A stretch of 64,000 nucleotides of DNA, taken from Carettochelys insculpta (Eukaryota > Chordata > Testudines > Carettochelyidae). The position numbers were made by a program, and so were the translations under genes. The stretch lies in the NCBI RefSeq assembly GCF_033958435.1, contig NC_134137.1, positions 111,362,501 to 111,426,500 on the forward strand, given 5' to 3'. Positions 1 to 12,931 of this stretch are shown here, piece by piece; position 1 is the stretch's first letter; every line of letters begins with the position of its first letter. The notes beneath the pieces were generated by a model that saw only the letters and a list, made by a program, of their open reading frames with translations, did no database searches and was not told the origin of the DNA.

Positions 1-449
1 AAAGGGCCCCTCCCAGACACAGTTGCACTAAACAACACAAGATCCACAGAGCCGACAACTTGTTGCAGACCCTGTGCATGCAGCATGGATCCCCAGCTGC
101 AGCAGCAGCAGCCAGAAGCCCTGGGCTAAGGGCTGCTGCACATGGTGACCATAGAGCCCCGGAGGGGCTGAAGAGAGAGCGTCTCTCAACCCCTCAGCTG
201 ATGGCCACCATGGCGGACCCCGCTATTTCGATGTTGCGGGACGCGGATCGTCTACACGTGCCCTACTTCGACGTTCAACTTCGAAGTAGGGCGCTATTCC
301 CATCCCCTCATGGGGTTAGTGGCTTCGACATCTTGCTGCCTAATGGCGATGTTAACATCGAAATAGCGCCCAACACGTGTAGCCATGATGGGCGCTATTT
401 CGAAGTTAGTGCCGCTACTTCGAAGTAGCGTGCATGTGTAGACGCGGCT
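1..449 (+). mobile_element. Family A Harbinger-type MITE, right part, cut by window edge
   Basis: This matches the right two thirds of the ~710-bp elements at 29945, 34305 and 50382. It shares the CTTAAAGGGCCCCTCC-like block start, the CCGCTATTTCGATG blocks, the TCGAAGTAGGGCGCTATT palindrome and the terminal GTGTAGACGCGGCT. The short open frames inside it are side effects of high GC and palindromes, not genes. The left end lies outside the window, so the target duplication cannot be tested. Confidence 0.8.
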
Positions 450-451
450 CA

Positions 452-646
452 AAGTAGCCGGGGTCCTTTCGAAAAGGAGCCCCATTTGGACAAGCTGCGC
501 GGCTGCGAGCTGTGTCAATTTCGAAGTGCTGCGGTTGCTAGCATTCTAATGAGGCACTGAATATGTATTTCAGCACTTCATTAGTAAACTTCGACATGGC
601 CATTTGCATGGCCATGTCGAAGTTTTTGGTTAGTGTAGACACGGCC
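452..646 (+). mobile_element. Family B MITE, right arm only
   Basis: The sequence corresponds to the right half of the complete family B element at 44956-45391: GTCCTTTCGAAAAGGAG, then the block with GCACTTCATTAGTAAACTTCG, ending in GTGTAGACACGGCC. It directly abuts the family A piece, so either one was truncated by the other or a recombination joined two related elements. Confidence 0.7.
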
Positions 647-1091
647 TTGAAGACATTTCATTTATGATGGCTATGCAGCTTCGTTTATGAGTCAGGTCAG
701 TCTTAGGTCTATGAGACAAAGTTAAAAAAAGAAAGAAAGAAAAAAAGGCTTGGTCCTGCATTCTTTGCCCACACTAAAGCCAGTGAGAGTTTTCAATGTA
801 TAAGGCGTGCTGCACTGTGCACTGTAACAGGGTGGTCTATCCCCTTTAAAAGGCAATGAGGACTGGGGCTAGCCAAACCCCAGGAGTTCTGGAACAGATG
901 CTGGGGAAGAGGAAGTAGTCCCTGGATAAGATTCTGGGAAAAACTTCAACTCCTGCAGCAAGGAACCTTGGGGTCCCAACCACGACATGCTTAGGAGGAA
1001 GAAGGGATTATATTAGCTGCCAATTCCCTCATAAAGAGAGGAGCTGCATGAGAGTGGCAAGGACAAAGAAGGCTCTTGCTGGAGCTCCTGA
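647..1091. other. No feature recognised
   Basis: Unique-looking non-coding DNA with a short A/G-rich run near 725-745. I see no open frame or repeat that I can name. Confidence 0.4.
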
Positions 1092-1312
1092 GGGTATCTC
1101 TACACAGTAATATAACTCATCACTGACACATGTCAGCCGACTTGGCCTTGCTGGCTCAGGCTACAGGGCTATAAAAATGAAGGGACACAATTGTGCTTGG
1201 GCTGGATCTAGAGCCTGAGTCCTAGCATGAACCCAAATTACTACACAACAATTTTATAGTCCCACAGCCTGAGAGCCATCAGGCTGTCTATTCTTGCAGT
1301 GTAGACATACTG
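1092..1312. mobile_element. Palindromic DNA-transposon remnant (MITE)
   Basis: The ends are imperfect inverted copies: GGGTATCTCTACACAG on the left and GCAGTGTAGACATACTG on the right. The interior contains CAGCCGACTTGGCC and a GCCTGAG...CAGGCT fold, as in a common palindromic turtle DNA-transposon family. No clear target duplication is visible, so the class (hAT or other) is unresolved. Confidence 0.5.
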
Positions 1313-1597
1313 TGTGAGACCAGTGGAAACTTCAGCAATGAGAGGTGGTATGGCAGGCTTCCAAGCTCTAGAGGGAGGTTGGGAACTCCACTGCTGCAGA
1401 TATGCCTTGGAAGAAGAACTTGTTCTGGAGGTTTTGTTTTGGGCCTGGAGAGCCACTGGCAACTGTGTTTAAATTAAAAGTAAGTTTAAGTGAGAAGAGG
1501 AATCTTGCTCAAGCTGTTTTGGTCAGGGGAAAGGTACTGGAAGATCCAGGAGGGAACAGGTAGCGTGGTACTGCAGGCCACCTTATGCTATGAGAGA

Positions 1598-1731
1598 CTG
1601 TTTTAGAGATGTCAAGTATCGAAGGGGTAGCCGTGTTAGTCTAGATTTGTAACAGCAATGAAGGGTCCTGTGGCACCTTTTCTGTTAGTCTATAAGGTGC
1701 CACAGGACCCTTCGTTGCTGTTTTAGAGATG
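1598..1731 (+). mobile_element. Miniature Penelope-derived insertion with 14-bp target duplication
   Basis: The 106-bp body (1612-1717) starts with GGGGTAGCCGTGTTAGTCTAG, the same leader as the large Penelope-like element at 22196, and ends with the same 3' terminus, CACAGGACCCTTCGTTG. Between them the sequence folds on itself: GGTCCTGTGGCACCTT pairs with AAGGTGCCACAGGACC. CTGTTTTAGAGATG is repeated exactly at 1598-1611 and 1718-1731. It codes for nothing and was probably mobilised in trans. Confidence 0.75.
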
Positions 1732-4439
1732 GTGACCTGGTTATGTGCACTAAAATATTCCCTTCCCTCTCAGGTAGAGAAAACAACTATCATCAGGAAC
1801 TGGGCTGGGAGCCACAAATGCGGCTTCCTGGTCCCTCACACTCTTTAGCTTCTCCTCTGACAACACTATCACTAGAACAAGCTTATCTAGGACTATACTA
1901 TCATTATGCTCATGTATTAAATTCCATTTGTAGGATTATCAAACTGTTTTAGCAAAGCCGTGACTGAGGGTGTGTGGGGATCCCCTTACACTCTGCCCCT
2001 GTTTTGACATTACCTATTTTGCCCAAAGGGAGTTTTCTGAAATACTCTGGGTGAGAGTCTCAGGGCCATTTTCCTCTAAGAGTAATAGCTGTGGCTGCCA
2101 CAGGGTGCTTGGTCTCCTGTGCCTTCATCACCTCGCCACACGCAAGTACCTTCAGCACCTGTCCCCACCTGTCCCCAGATCCTCTGCATTTGAAGGCCCG
2201 CTAGCGTGGAATAAACAGAACTCATGAATACAGGTACATCCACTCTGAAGGTTGTGTTACTTTTGGGTTTCTATGGTGTTACTGATGTAGTAACTCTAAC
2301 TCAGTCTTCCCCTTTCCATATACTTTCCTCTAAATTTCTCTTTGTAAATAAAGTATTCTTTGGTTATTAATTTATCTATGAGGGAAACATTAGAAAAGAA
2401 TATGTATGAGGCATCAGGCTAATCATATGGGTAAGTTCTGGGTGTGGGGTAGTTGAAACCATATAGCAAGCTAAAGTAGGGTTTCTGGTTACTGTAAATA
2501 GTACAAGGGGGCACCACCAGTGACAGGTAAGAATTGAGGCTGTTGGAACCCGCCATGGAAAGGCTCCTGTTGATGATTGCTGCCCTTAGGACTGACCCAT
2601 AAAACACCTTATCGGAAGTTATAGTCACATTTTAGGACTTGGAATGGAGCCCACCATCAACCAAGTGAGAGAGGTATGCAAAGCACCTCTCTAGACATCC
2701 TTTCAGTTTGATTGTTTGGTTGCCAGGCTACAAGTCAGAATTACCACAGAGAGTGGCTTTTGTGTTGGGCATGAGAAATGAAACCTATTGGCCAAAATGG
2801 CCTATACTTTTCTGGTAGCTCCTACTGAAAATATCCTGAAAAGTCAAACAGGGGTCAGAATAGAACAGTTGTATTCTGCCCTCTCTGACTTAGCAGCTGG
2901 AAGAAAGGGTTGATTTCTGATGCAGGGATCAAAATACAAATCTGGACTCTATTGTTAGAAACGTTTGATTAGAAAACTTTCCAGGGCTTGATGCTCCAGC
3001 TCTCCTTCTTTTCCTTTGCGCTCTTGTCTCTTCCCCACACCCCTTTTTGCTCCGCCTCCATACTTCCCCTTCCTAGCTTGCTAGTGCTGTTCCTCCACTC
3101 GTCATAAAGCATTGAGTTGATTGTATAATTTAATATTAAGATTCTGAAACTGATTTTTGCAGCTGTATGTTGTCACGATGCTGGATATTACAGATGGAAA
3201 ATATAAACTTGCAATGTTTATCATCTTTTTGTATAATGATATTTACAATGATAAGCAAAAGATTCTTTAAAGGATTTTTATTAAAATGTGCAATAAAAAT
3301 GATACCTGTGACCCATTGTGGGGGAAGAGAGGGTGGTGTGAGAGCTCATTTTAAACACGCACGTTAGGTATTCTACAACCTAACGATTCAGCATATCTGA
3401 TACAATTAAATTACAGCTATAAACTGTGAGATAACCAGGCTTATTTGGGGTGGTAATACTAGTGTAAAATTAATTATGTTTCTCATGATCAAGTATATCT
3501 AACACATATAAATCTATATAAGGCAGAGAGTCCTTGGAGAAATAAGGGAGTGTATCCTTGAATTGCATGCTCTCAGAAAAAGCCTTTGGGGCTCTGCTTT
3601 CACCTAGATTTGAATCTCCATGTTTAAGAACAGTATTTAGCCCATAATGTTCAACAGCAAGATGAGAATTTATACTAAAATAACTAATAAACAGAGGACA
3701 CACTATACATAGGGTCTAGCAAATCTTCACTGAAGTCTAAGTGAATGCGGCCAACTCTTGCAATTTTATTGCAAGGCTTGCAATATTTGCTGTTTTCATT
3801 AAACCCTCAGCTCCCGGAATCCTGTGATTAAATGAAGTGCTCAGATTTTTTTAAAGCAAATTTCTAGTCTTCATGATTGCAGAAAAAAATGTGAAAATAT
3901 GAACCCTAAGTACTCAAAGCCCAGTGGGCAAATAACAACTTCCCCTATTTTTTTTATTCAAACAGGATTTTAAAGCAATCCCATTACTTTTCAGGGACCC
4001 AACTCATTATCTGCATAGTATTGGGACTGACACTACTAATTTTTATTCATGGGTGTTGGACTAAGGCCATAGGTAGCAAAATTAGCTGTGTATACTCTCT
4101 GTGTTATTAATCTATGTATTCACAGTCATCAATGTCCTCAGTGAATGTTTTTATGGTTCTTCTGAAGATCCTCTGTGGATGTTCTGTGCCAAAAAGTTGG
4201 GCTGGGTAAATCTCGTGACAGGATTCTTTATGTCAGTTGTTTTATTCATATTTAATTGTTTTATTCATAATAACATTATAATAATATATTTGCTACACCC
4301 TGGTATATTTAAGATGCTGATTGCCAAAACTCCATAATAAAATCTCATTGGAAGTGCCTGGTGGGAGGGAAATTCAGTCTTTCAGGACTGTAATTGTTCT
4401 AGGATTTTCTGATCACAGCTGAGAGGGCCAAATCAGGGC
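1732..4439. other. No feature recognised (2.7 kb)
   Basis: AT-rich, unique-looking intergenic DNA downstream of the SLC10A2 gene. All open frames are short and lack any recognisable family signature or splice context. I found no repeat that I can name. Confidence 0.4.
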
Positions 4440-5640
4440 AAATTACTTAAAACAGGGTTATGTACAGCCCAAGACTGTGTGTCTTTCACTACAAGGCACC
4501 AAACTAGTCATACACAGCACTTCTCTTGCCACACTGTGCAGCAAGAAGTCACACAAGCAATTTCCTCGGGCAATTCAGGTTCCCTTGTGCCACAACCAGT
4601 ATCCCTCCTTACACAGATGGGAGGCTGTTAAAACCAATCTCACCAAATCAAAACAGATTCTTGTCGTCTTAAAGGACCAGCCAAATTCCAGGTCAGTGTA
4701 TACCTCAGATCTGACCCAAAAGAGTATGCTGTGCCAGTCCTTTGGAGTGTAAAATGGAAAGGTTTATTAATAAAAAGACAGAAAAGTTTCAAAGTAAAAT
4801 TGTAAAGTAATTAATTTACATGTATCAGTCACAAAGTTCTTCATGCAGGCTTGCTGCAGAGGTGGAGCAGGCTCCTATCTAAAAGTCTCTAGAATACATT
4901 GTGGCTCCATATACACGGGCAGCCTCTGTTGACAACACTGGGCTTTTCTTGACGAAACTTGCCAAGCATCTACACAGCTAAAGTGATCTGTTTAGAGCTT
5001 GTCTACAAAACTCAGGTGTTCAGCCAGCAGTGTTATACCTCTCCCCAGTCTGGTATAAGGCCTCTGTCAACAGTGTTTTGTTGACAGAGTGCCTGTGTAG
5101 ACAGTTCTGTCAACAGAGTTCCCAGTTCCAGTTCCCAGGCAGCCATGTTTGCAGAGCTTCTGATCAGCTGTTCCTTCCTTGACAGAGGGCAGGGCAGCAT
5201 GGCTGCTCTCTGTTGACAGAGTGGCTCACTCTTTCAAACTGCTTTTATGTGTAGATGCTGTCTGTCATCAGTTACTGCCGTAACCCCTCTGTTAGGAGTC
5301 CTTCCAGGCTCAGTTCATGGCAAACATGCTCCATAGATAATGAGCTGGAAGCAAGACAAAGATGGCCAAACCTCAGGGACCTCTTTATAACCTTGGCCAT
5401 ATGGAGGGAGTTCCATTGTTCCTCCCTGGGTGGAAGCACCTCCGAGATGGAACCTATTCCATTGGCAGGTCACCTGTCCATATCCTTTCTAGGCAATCTG
5501 CCTTTGTCTCTCTGCTGGGTTAAAGACAAATTCATCAGCTGTTGATTGGAATCTGATAAGGCCCTTTGTTTGCAAAGTATGGCTTCACTTGAGTAGGAAC
5601 CCTTTCATAACAGGTTGCCACACCTCCTATTGTGGTCTCC
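4440..5640. repeat. Unclassified interspersed repeat (LTR-like), split by a MITE
   Basis: The segment has an LTR-like texture: a run with AAAGGTTTATTAATAAAAAG near 4759 and a long non-coding body. It is interrupted at about 4997-5275 by a TTGACAGA-type MITE. I see no paired copy in the window and no primer site, so the LTR label is a guess. Confidence 0.25.
4997..5275. mobile_element. TTGACAGA-type MITE related to the Harbinger element at 35.6 kb
   Basis: Repeated GTTGACAGAG / CTCTGTCAACAG blocks lie inside ends of the type GCTTGTCTACA and TTTTATGTGTAGATGC. The same motifs flank the transposase element at 35580-38703, so this is likely a deletion derivative of that lineage. The exact ends are uncertain. 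Confidence 0.5.
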
Positions 5641-8180
5641 CAGAAACTAAAATTTCGAATACAAGTACAGATCCAGTACTTATAACCACTCAAATAAAAA
5701 TGATACAAACATATGAGCAGTATAAACACATTCAGCGAGTCACCACCTTTCAATATACACCTCATTTGGCCCACTGAGCATGAGATTTGGTGCAATTCTA
5801 GGGTGGTAGTTGCAACCACGTTTTCCCCATTCATCTTAAAACCCAGTAACATCACGCCTCAGAAGTGTTTCTCTCCACCAGCCTGACCCCTGAAGGAGCA
5901 GGGAATTAGGCTTTCAGGAGTGGTGGATCATGTAGGATCCATAAAAAATGGGACATTTGAGCAGAGATCTGTTTGTCCACACATCATCTGGAACCCTTCC
6001 CTCAATTCTGTTCCCCCGGAGAACGGTGCCACTGAAAACGTGTTACCAGGATTTCATTCTGTAGCAGCTGCTCATAGAACAAATGAAGAAATTCATAGCA
6101 TAGAGGGGAGAACTTAAGTTGAATTAAATTTTTCCTTTATTTTCCATGAGGCTTTGATTGACAGACATTCATACACCTCACCCCAGCCCAGTCTTTTTTG
6201 TCCTATTTTGTCCTCAGGCATGAATCCCTGATTGAGAACCTCAGGGCAGCAGGGTGGTGTTGTTGGGGCAGCCACCATTTCTGAAGGGGGAGATGAGCTT
6301 CCAGAGATGACCTTCTTCATGTGGTTCTAGGCCAGGTGTGATCTGGCTGTATGGTATTACCGTTCATTGTCCTGATCGTGGTTAAACACCAGGATGAAGA
6401 AAAGAAGCTATCATTGGGTACAATTAAATGTGCATTACTTTCTAAGACCTCTTCTTCTGTGAAACATGCAGGGTCATAATAGCATACCATATAACCCAAA
6501 ATGGATTCAAGTAGGAATATAGACTCAATAGATACCAAGCCAGTGGCGATATACTTTTCTCCTTTCTAAATTAGAATTATACTGTTTATTATAGCATCAC
6601 TATTCATTGTATTACAGGTTTTTCAAGGGTTTGTTACTTAGCCATATGCATGTACAATTTACTCCAGTATGAAATTTATCAAACAACATGGCCACAGTTT
6701 TTGCTTCTATCAGTTTATATTTTTAAGTAAATTTAATGCCTAGCTGAGCACTTTGAAAGTTCATGTCCTCTGGGTACAGAAGTTCGTTCAATCTTCATTC
6801 AGATGCAGTCCTACTGTAATGTATTTGAATCTATCAGTGTTTGAGGGATGTGACTGGTTTAAAAAGATCAGGGAGCATTTACCAGCAATAGAAGCCTGTG
6901 ATTTTCAAGTTAAAGGATGCAGAGTCTGGTTGCAGCTCTGCATGTGAGTGTAATTTATGCTGTAGCAGATGTACTTAGCATTGCTCAGGCCCTTAACTCA
7001 ATTAAGGGGTTTGTTTTGGGAAATAAAAGTAAAATGTGTATGGTTCCCTTAAATGGTTGTATTTTTCAAAAATACAGTGTTATTTTTATGATATTTATTT
7101 CTATTTTGTATGTCTTAAAAAGGGATTGTGAATATTTTTCTGTTTACTTTTTAAAAAGGGCATTCCATCAAGTGTATTTTTCTTCATCCCTATAAACTCT
7201 TATCATTCAATGTGTTTTGACAAAAAGCTGTTATAGTCAATTTGGTATCCAAAAACACGTTCTTCTCGTTTTCAAACTTTCAGCATTGATTCAGCTGAGC
7301 CAAAACAGAGCACAACTTCAAATTTCTCCATTTTAACACTTAAAATAGTTTGTATACTGGGGTTTAAAATCCAGTTTCTCAATAGCCTTTCTGCCAAGAA
7401 GAAGCATATGGATTTTTATTGTAAAACTAATTTTGTGTTTCCTTCATGGATTATGCCAGCCGCATTTAAAAGCTGCAATGCTATAACCTAAAAATGAATT
7501 AAAAAAGATTTGTAAAATATCTATTTAGTGTTCATGTCATAAACAAAATGCCTCATTAAGTATTTTTTAGATTTCTGAGTATATAAGTAATTTAAAACTT
7601 ATCTATTACATATTTTTCACAATAGTCTTATAACGTTGATGGTAGTAATGATGAAATGGGAATGCATATTTTTTCTCTGTCTTAATATAGATGCCTATAT
7701 TTTTTAAAATAATTTCTTAAAATAAAGAAATTTTTTAAAAATAATTTCTCAATATACATTTCTTCCTTCATTTAGTTACTTGTTTGCAATTCTTAACTTG
7801 CAGTATAGCTAGGCTCTAATTTTTTAAAGGAAAATAATTGCATGATGTGGCTGGAATTAATTTAAAATTATGATTATGTATATTATTAAGTGAAGTACAG
7901 CTTGACATCAAAGCTGGCAATATCTCTAGGAAACAGTGAGAGAAAGCAAATTCAATTTAACAACAGACAAAATAAAGTTCCACTCATCTGTATGTAATCC
8001 TGTGTCACCCAGATTTTCAACTGGTCTTGGGCAATGGTGACTTAAGAGTAAAATAAGAGATGTGTAATGTAATCAGGTACAGATGGCAAAAAAGAGGCCC
8101 AAACCCTCCACGGTGTTACTTTAATAAAGTCAGTGACATAGCACCAGGACTGAATGAACCTGGCCCGACTGTCTGTGTGG
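5641..8180. other. No feature recognised (2.5 kb)
   Basis: AT-rich non-coding sequence with many short A/T runs, especially 7000-7900. No open frame has a recognisable domain and no known repeat stands out. Confidence 0.4.
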
Positions 8181-8184
8181 AGTA

Positions 8185-10250
8185 ATCACAGAAATGTAGG
8201 ATTGGAAGAGAGATTCAGAAGTTATGAAGTCCTGCCCCCTATGCTGAAGCCCAAATAAATCTAAAACATCTCTGGGAGGTGTCTGACTAACTTGCTCTCC
8301 AGTGATGTGGATTCCACAGCCTCCTTTGGAAGCTTATTCCTGATCTTTACTACCCTTAGGGCTTGTCTACACTACCACCTTCCTTCAAAGGAAGGATGGT
8401 AATTGGTGTTGGAAGTTTACTAATGCGGTGCTGTCATGCATACGCAGCACTTCATTAAGCAAATTCCTCCCCGAGGCAATTTTGAAGTTTTAAACTTCAA
8501 AGTACCGGCACTTGTCTAGCCACAGCTCACCCGCAAGTACTTCGAAGTGCTGGGGCAACTTCAAAGTCCCTTTACTCCTCCCTTACTCCTCAAAATTTTG
8601 AGGAGTAAGGGGACTTTGAAGTTGCCCGGGGACTTCGAAGTACTGGTGGGTGAGCCGCAGCTAGACATGAGTCTGTACTTCAAAGTTTAAAACTTCGAAG
8701 TTGCTGCGGGGGCGGTGGGGGCGGTGGCAGAATTTACTTAAAGAAGTGCTGTGTTTGCATGGCAGCACTTCATTAGTAAACTCCTAACACCCTAATTACC
8801 ATCCTTCCTTCGAAGGAAGGTGGTAGTGTAGACAAGCCCATAGAGTAAGAAAGTTTTCCTACTGCCTAACCTTAACTCTCTTGCTCCATATTAAGCTTAT
8901 TATTTCTTATCTTCAGTGGACATGGAGAACAACTGATCACAGCTTTCTGTATAACAGATTTTAGCATATTTGAGGACAGTGTTCAATTCCTCCTTCTTTG
9001 ATCTAATTTTTTCAAGATTAACCGAGCCAGTTTTTTTAACCTTTCCTCATAGCTCACATTTTCTAAAACTTTTATCATTTTTGTTGTGATCCTTGGGATT
9101 CTCTCCTGTTTGTCCACATCTTTCTTAAAACACGACACTCAGAACTAGACACAGAACTGCAGCTGAGACTCACAATACTAAGTAGGGCACACCAATTACT
9201 TTCCAAGTCTTACAACCAACTGTCCTGTTAATTTACCTCAGAACATTAGCCTTTTCCATAATTTCATCATATTGTTGCCTTGTATTCAGTTTGACACCGG
9301 CTATTGAACTAGATCCTTTTCTACAGTATTCCGCCTCAAGCAGGATTAAACTTTTTGTGATCACGGAACACCAAACAATAATATTTTTTATGCGCAACAC
9401 CTATGAAAATTTTCTTAAAAAATTGTCATCAGAACAAAAAAACCAGCAACATATGCAGCAAAAGCAAAGCGAGTAATTTAATCAGGTACCATACCAATGA
9501 AGAAGTAACATTGAACCTGGTTTTAATAACAGAAAATATATACCATCAGTATGTTTTCCCAAATGCCTGAGGCACACCTGCGAGTTCTTCGTGGAACACC
9601 AGTGTTCCACAGTACATAGTTTACTGACCTAGATAATAGTCCCATTTTGTATTTGTACATTTGAGTTTGCCTTGCTAAGTGTAGTACTTTGTACTTGTCT
9701 TTAATATTTTTTTTCATCTTGTTGATTTCAGATCAATTCTACAATTTGTCAGTTATTTTGATTTTTAATTCTGGCATCCCAAGTATTATCAAACCCCCCC
9801 AGCTTGGTGTCATCTATACATTTTATAAGCATACTCTCCACTCCATTATCCAAATAATTAATTAAACTAGTCAGTAGTATTAAACCAAGACTTATCCCTG
9901 TGAATACACACTAGCTGTGTCCTTCCAGTTTGACACAAACCATTAACAACTCTTCTGTAGGTATATTTCAGCCAATTGTGTACCTGTGTCACGCTAATTT
10001 CATTAGAGCATGTTTTCCTAGTTTGCTTATGAGAATGTGGAAATATGTCAGAAGACTTGCTAAAGTCAAGATGTATCATGCCTATTGCTACCCCCATCCA
10101 TCAGATCAATAACCTTGTCAAAGAAGAACGTTAGGTTGGCTTTTTGTCATCTGTTCTAGACAAATCCATGCTGGCTATTCTTTACTATCCTCCAGATCTT
10201 TACAAATTATATTTAATAATTTGTTGGGCTAGCTTTCCAGAAATAAACTC
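8185..10250 (-). pseudogene. Antisense CR1-like LINE remnant with reverse transcriptase fragments
   Basis: Read on the minus strand, 10097-9867 contains IHLDFSKSSDIFPH followed by HNWLKYTYRRVVNG, the palm-domain pattern of CR1 reverse transcriptases (motif A Asp kept). Further along, around 9135-8985, the minus strand reads FKKDVDKQERIPR, TKMIKVLENV and SYEERLKKLA, the C-terminal CR1 signature. The copy is old: it has stops and frameshifts, is split by a MITE at 8359-8839, and carries about 270 bp of unrelated sequence at 9331-9600. It has no function of its own now. The parent protein would be the endonuclease/reverse transcriptase of a non-LTR retrotransposon. Confidence 0.75.
8359..8839. 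mobile_element. Family C palindromic MITE inside the CR1
   Basis: The ends are perfect inverted repeats beginning GGGCTTGTCTACACTACCA, with CCTTCCTT...AAGGAAGG next to them. The whole 481 bp is close to a palindrome, with a centre near TTTTGAGGAGTAAGGG at 8590-8610. Flanks are TTA and ATA, so the 3-bp target duplication is imperfect. It interrupts the CR1 remnant and is therefore younger than it. Confidence 0.8.
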
Positions 10251-11360
10251 TTACATGAATGCCTGAATGGACATAGCAAATTTAAGTATCTTATAAGATG
10301 CTATTGTATCTAGTTCTTCATCTGGAATGGATATGGAATATCTTTCTTTTGACAATCGTCTTTCTAATGCATCTTCGCAGCAGTAGTTGGAACAGAGGAC
10401 AGGAAGACACAATTCCTGGGTTCTTTTTAAACTCCAGATCCGATTCTCACCGAACATTGGTTCCAGGTTTGTGAGATACTAATTGATTGACAGAAGCTGC
10501 TTAATGTCCCCAACTACTAGAATGTGAACAGCAACTATTTTGTTAAGGCTCTTTCTTCAGTTCCTGGCATAGTTTTACTTTGACAAATCATATGGTAGTC
10601 ACTCTCTTTTTGTCTATTGAGGACAAACACTCTTGATTCAGAGGAACTTGTTATGCTAAACTTTAAACCTTTAATCAGAGAAACATATTCATCTTTATCT
10701 ATTGTGTTTGTGACAGATACTCAGTTGGGAGACAAATGGGACTCTCCATCTTTGAAGTACTACACCTCAGATCCTGGAGTAGGGTAACCACTGATTCAAA
10801 CATTAGAGCTTTTCTGATCCACTGATCCACCTCAGGGCTGCTCTAAATTGTTCATGGCTCCAGTGCTTCCCCCGACCTCAAAACAGCTGTTTCACAGATG
10901 AGGATTGTCAAAAAGTAGTGGTGCTTCCATTTGCTGACATGACCATTCTGCCAGTGGCTACAAGAGTGTAGAATGGGCTAAAAACAAACTGGGTGTTTTT
11001 ATGTTGTGTGATAGCTGGCAACACTTTCTTTTCAGTTGCATTGCTGGAGTCAAATAAGCAACTTCTGTGACTTGAACACTGCTGTAGTGGATTGGCTGAG
11101 TCCTTACTCCTGTTCCCGTAACCTAGAGGCTTCTCTGACCTCGAGGGCTCCCCTTCAACTCTTGTATGGGGCAGAGCCTCCCTCCCCAACAACACAGCTG
11201 AACCCAGGCTTCTTAAACTTGTCATGGTCACTTAGGACAGGGGCTAGAGTGCCTCTAGGCTGCTGTCTTCACTCTGGATGCTTTTCTGATCTACTGCTTA
11301 GTACATAGAGTTCAAAGCAAGTTCAATTTATTAACGAGCAAGCATTTAAAAGCTGAGAAT
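10251..11360. other. No feature recognised (1.1 kb)
   Basis: Non-coding. A TTTATTAACGAGCAAG-type stretch near 11328 hints at an LTR or other repeat end, but nothing diagnostic supports it. Confidence 0.3.
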
Positions 11361-11364
11361 CTTC

Positions 11365-11800
11365 AATTCAAATGTACAGTCTGTCCTGCTGTATGCCTGT
11401 GAATCATGGCACACCACAAAGTCCTCAACACACAAACTGCACACGTTTTTGAATAGATGCCTGAGGTATATCTTACAAATAAGATGGCAAGACAGTCACG
11501 AATGAACATCTGTGGACACGAACAGGCCAAGAGCCAGTGGGGATCCAAATAAAAAGGAGAAAATGGGGATGGCTGGTACATACTTTGAGGAAACCCCCAT
11601 CCAGCATTGTTCAACATGCCCTAAAATGGAATCCTCAGGGGAAATGCAGCCGAGGAAGACCCTGAATAACATGGAGGAGATTTACAGTCATGGAAGCACA
11701 AGAACTGGGATATTCATGGGGCCAGATTGAAGCCATTGCCCAAGATAGAACCAGGTGGAGGACCCTTGTGGATGACCTATGCCCCAGCTGGGGTTCACGG
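11365..11800 (+). pseudogene. Non-LTR retrotransposon (LINE) C-terminal remnant, non-CR1
   Basis: The translation, with one stop and frameshifts, reads SVLLYACESWHTT, then LHTFLNRCLRYILQIRW, then (other frame) RRKWGWLVHTLRKPPSSI and ALKWNPQGKCSRGRPR, followed by a WGQIEAIAQDRTRWRTLVDDL-like end. This is the conserved C-terminal region of one group of animal LINE reverse transcriptases. I cannot assign the clade with certainty. The copy is dead and 5'-truncated. Confidence 0.7.
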
Positions 11801-12930
11801 GTTTAACTAATTTAAAATAAACCAACAAAAATGGGACAGTTGAAGGGAAAACACACATCACCCTCACTCCGTGGCAAGGGGACATCACAAACAGCATCTC
11901 TGGAATGTAAGTAAAGTTCACATGGCCCAGGCCACCCATTGAGGCCTTGGCTCTGCTGCTGTGAGTATGACATTTGTTCTGCTGGTGGCCGCACACCTCC
12001 AGGCAGTATGTGGAAGGACTCTTCTTGCCAGCATCATCCCTCCCATCAGGGTTATGATCCCCCTTCAAGTCCTACCTGCAAGGACTCCAGGCTGAGGGCA
12101 TCACCTCTGACCAGGGTCCCCTGACTCTCTTCAGTTGCTTGGTGCATCTGGCTCTAAACTGCTCCAGCTCCAGCACTGTTGCTGCTCTGCCTCCAGAGCA
12201 GCTCCCTGGGCTGCTCCTCTGACCTCTGCAGCTCCCTGGCTCAGCCTGGACTCCCGCTGTCTTCCTAGCTTAGCCCCACTCATGTACAGACTGCTCCAGC
12301 CTGCATGGAAGATGAGTCCCCCTCACTATCCTGCCAGCACTGCCAACCAGGCTGTCCTGGAGTATTGGCCTCTCTTCACTGGCCCTTGGGACTGTCCCTC
12401 TCAGGGTCCTGATTTCCTATCAAGCCATCCCCTTCCCTTTGGTACTGAGAGACTGCCAGCTATCCAAGCTTTAGCAAGGGCCCAACAGTCCCTTTACATT
12501 CAGCAGAGGATTTGGCCCATAGAACTAGAAGTGAATGTCTGCTCTGAAAAGTGATTCTATAAACAAGACAGCATCCTCAGAGCCCTGCAGATATCCACTC
12601 CATAGCCATGGATAGCAGAGCAGACAGGCTATCTGAGCAGGCCTAACCCCCACCCAGTAGAGGGTGGGAGGGCCCTGCACTACCCACATGGAAAGCAGGC
12701 AAGATGCTCTGCCTAAATCAGGGTGCAGGAGGGGATGACTGCCAGCCTTATCCTGTCTCCCTCCTTAAGCCTCCCCCCCTCCGTCAGCACTGACCTGCAT
12801 TGCCCCAGCCTCAGGTTCCTGCTGCTCCTTACCCCTAGTCCTTGCTGCCTGCCTCTTCCCTTCATGGCCCTCCTCCTTCTTGCTCAGCTGTGCTCTCTCC
12901 CCACTTCCCTCCAGAGGATTTGTTAGAGAT
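11801..12930. other. No gene recognised; moderately GC-rich
   Basis: A leucine- and serine-rich 139-codon open frame at 12135-12554 is the longest here. It has no recognisable domain, no splice context, and the composition of random GC-rich DNA. I do not call it a gene. Confidence 0.4.
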
Positions 12931-12931
12931 A

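Noticed and set aside
60..428. Repeated 100-122-codon open frames (also at 34600, 41377, 50706, 20520, 28625, 30269) that look like a small gene family with an Ala-rich start
   Set aside because: They lie wholly in the family A MITEs, start with non-ATG codons, and owe their length to GC-rich palindromes. They are not conserved as protein and have no gene context.
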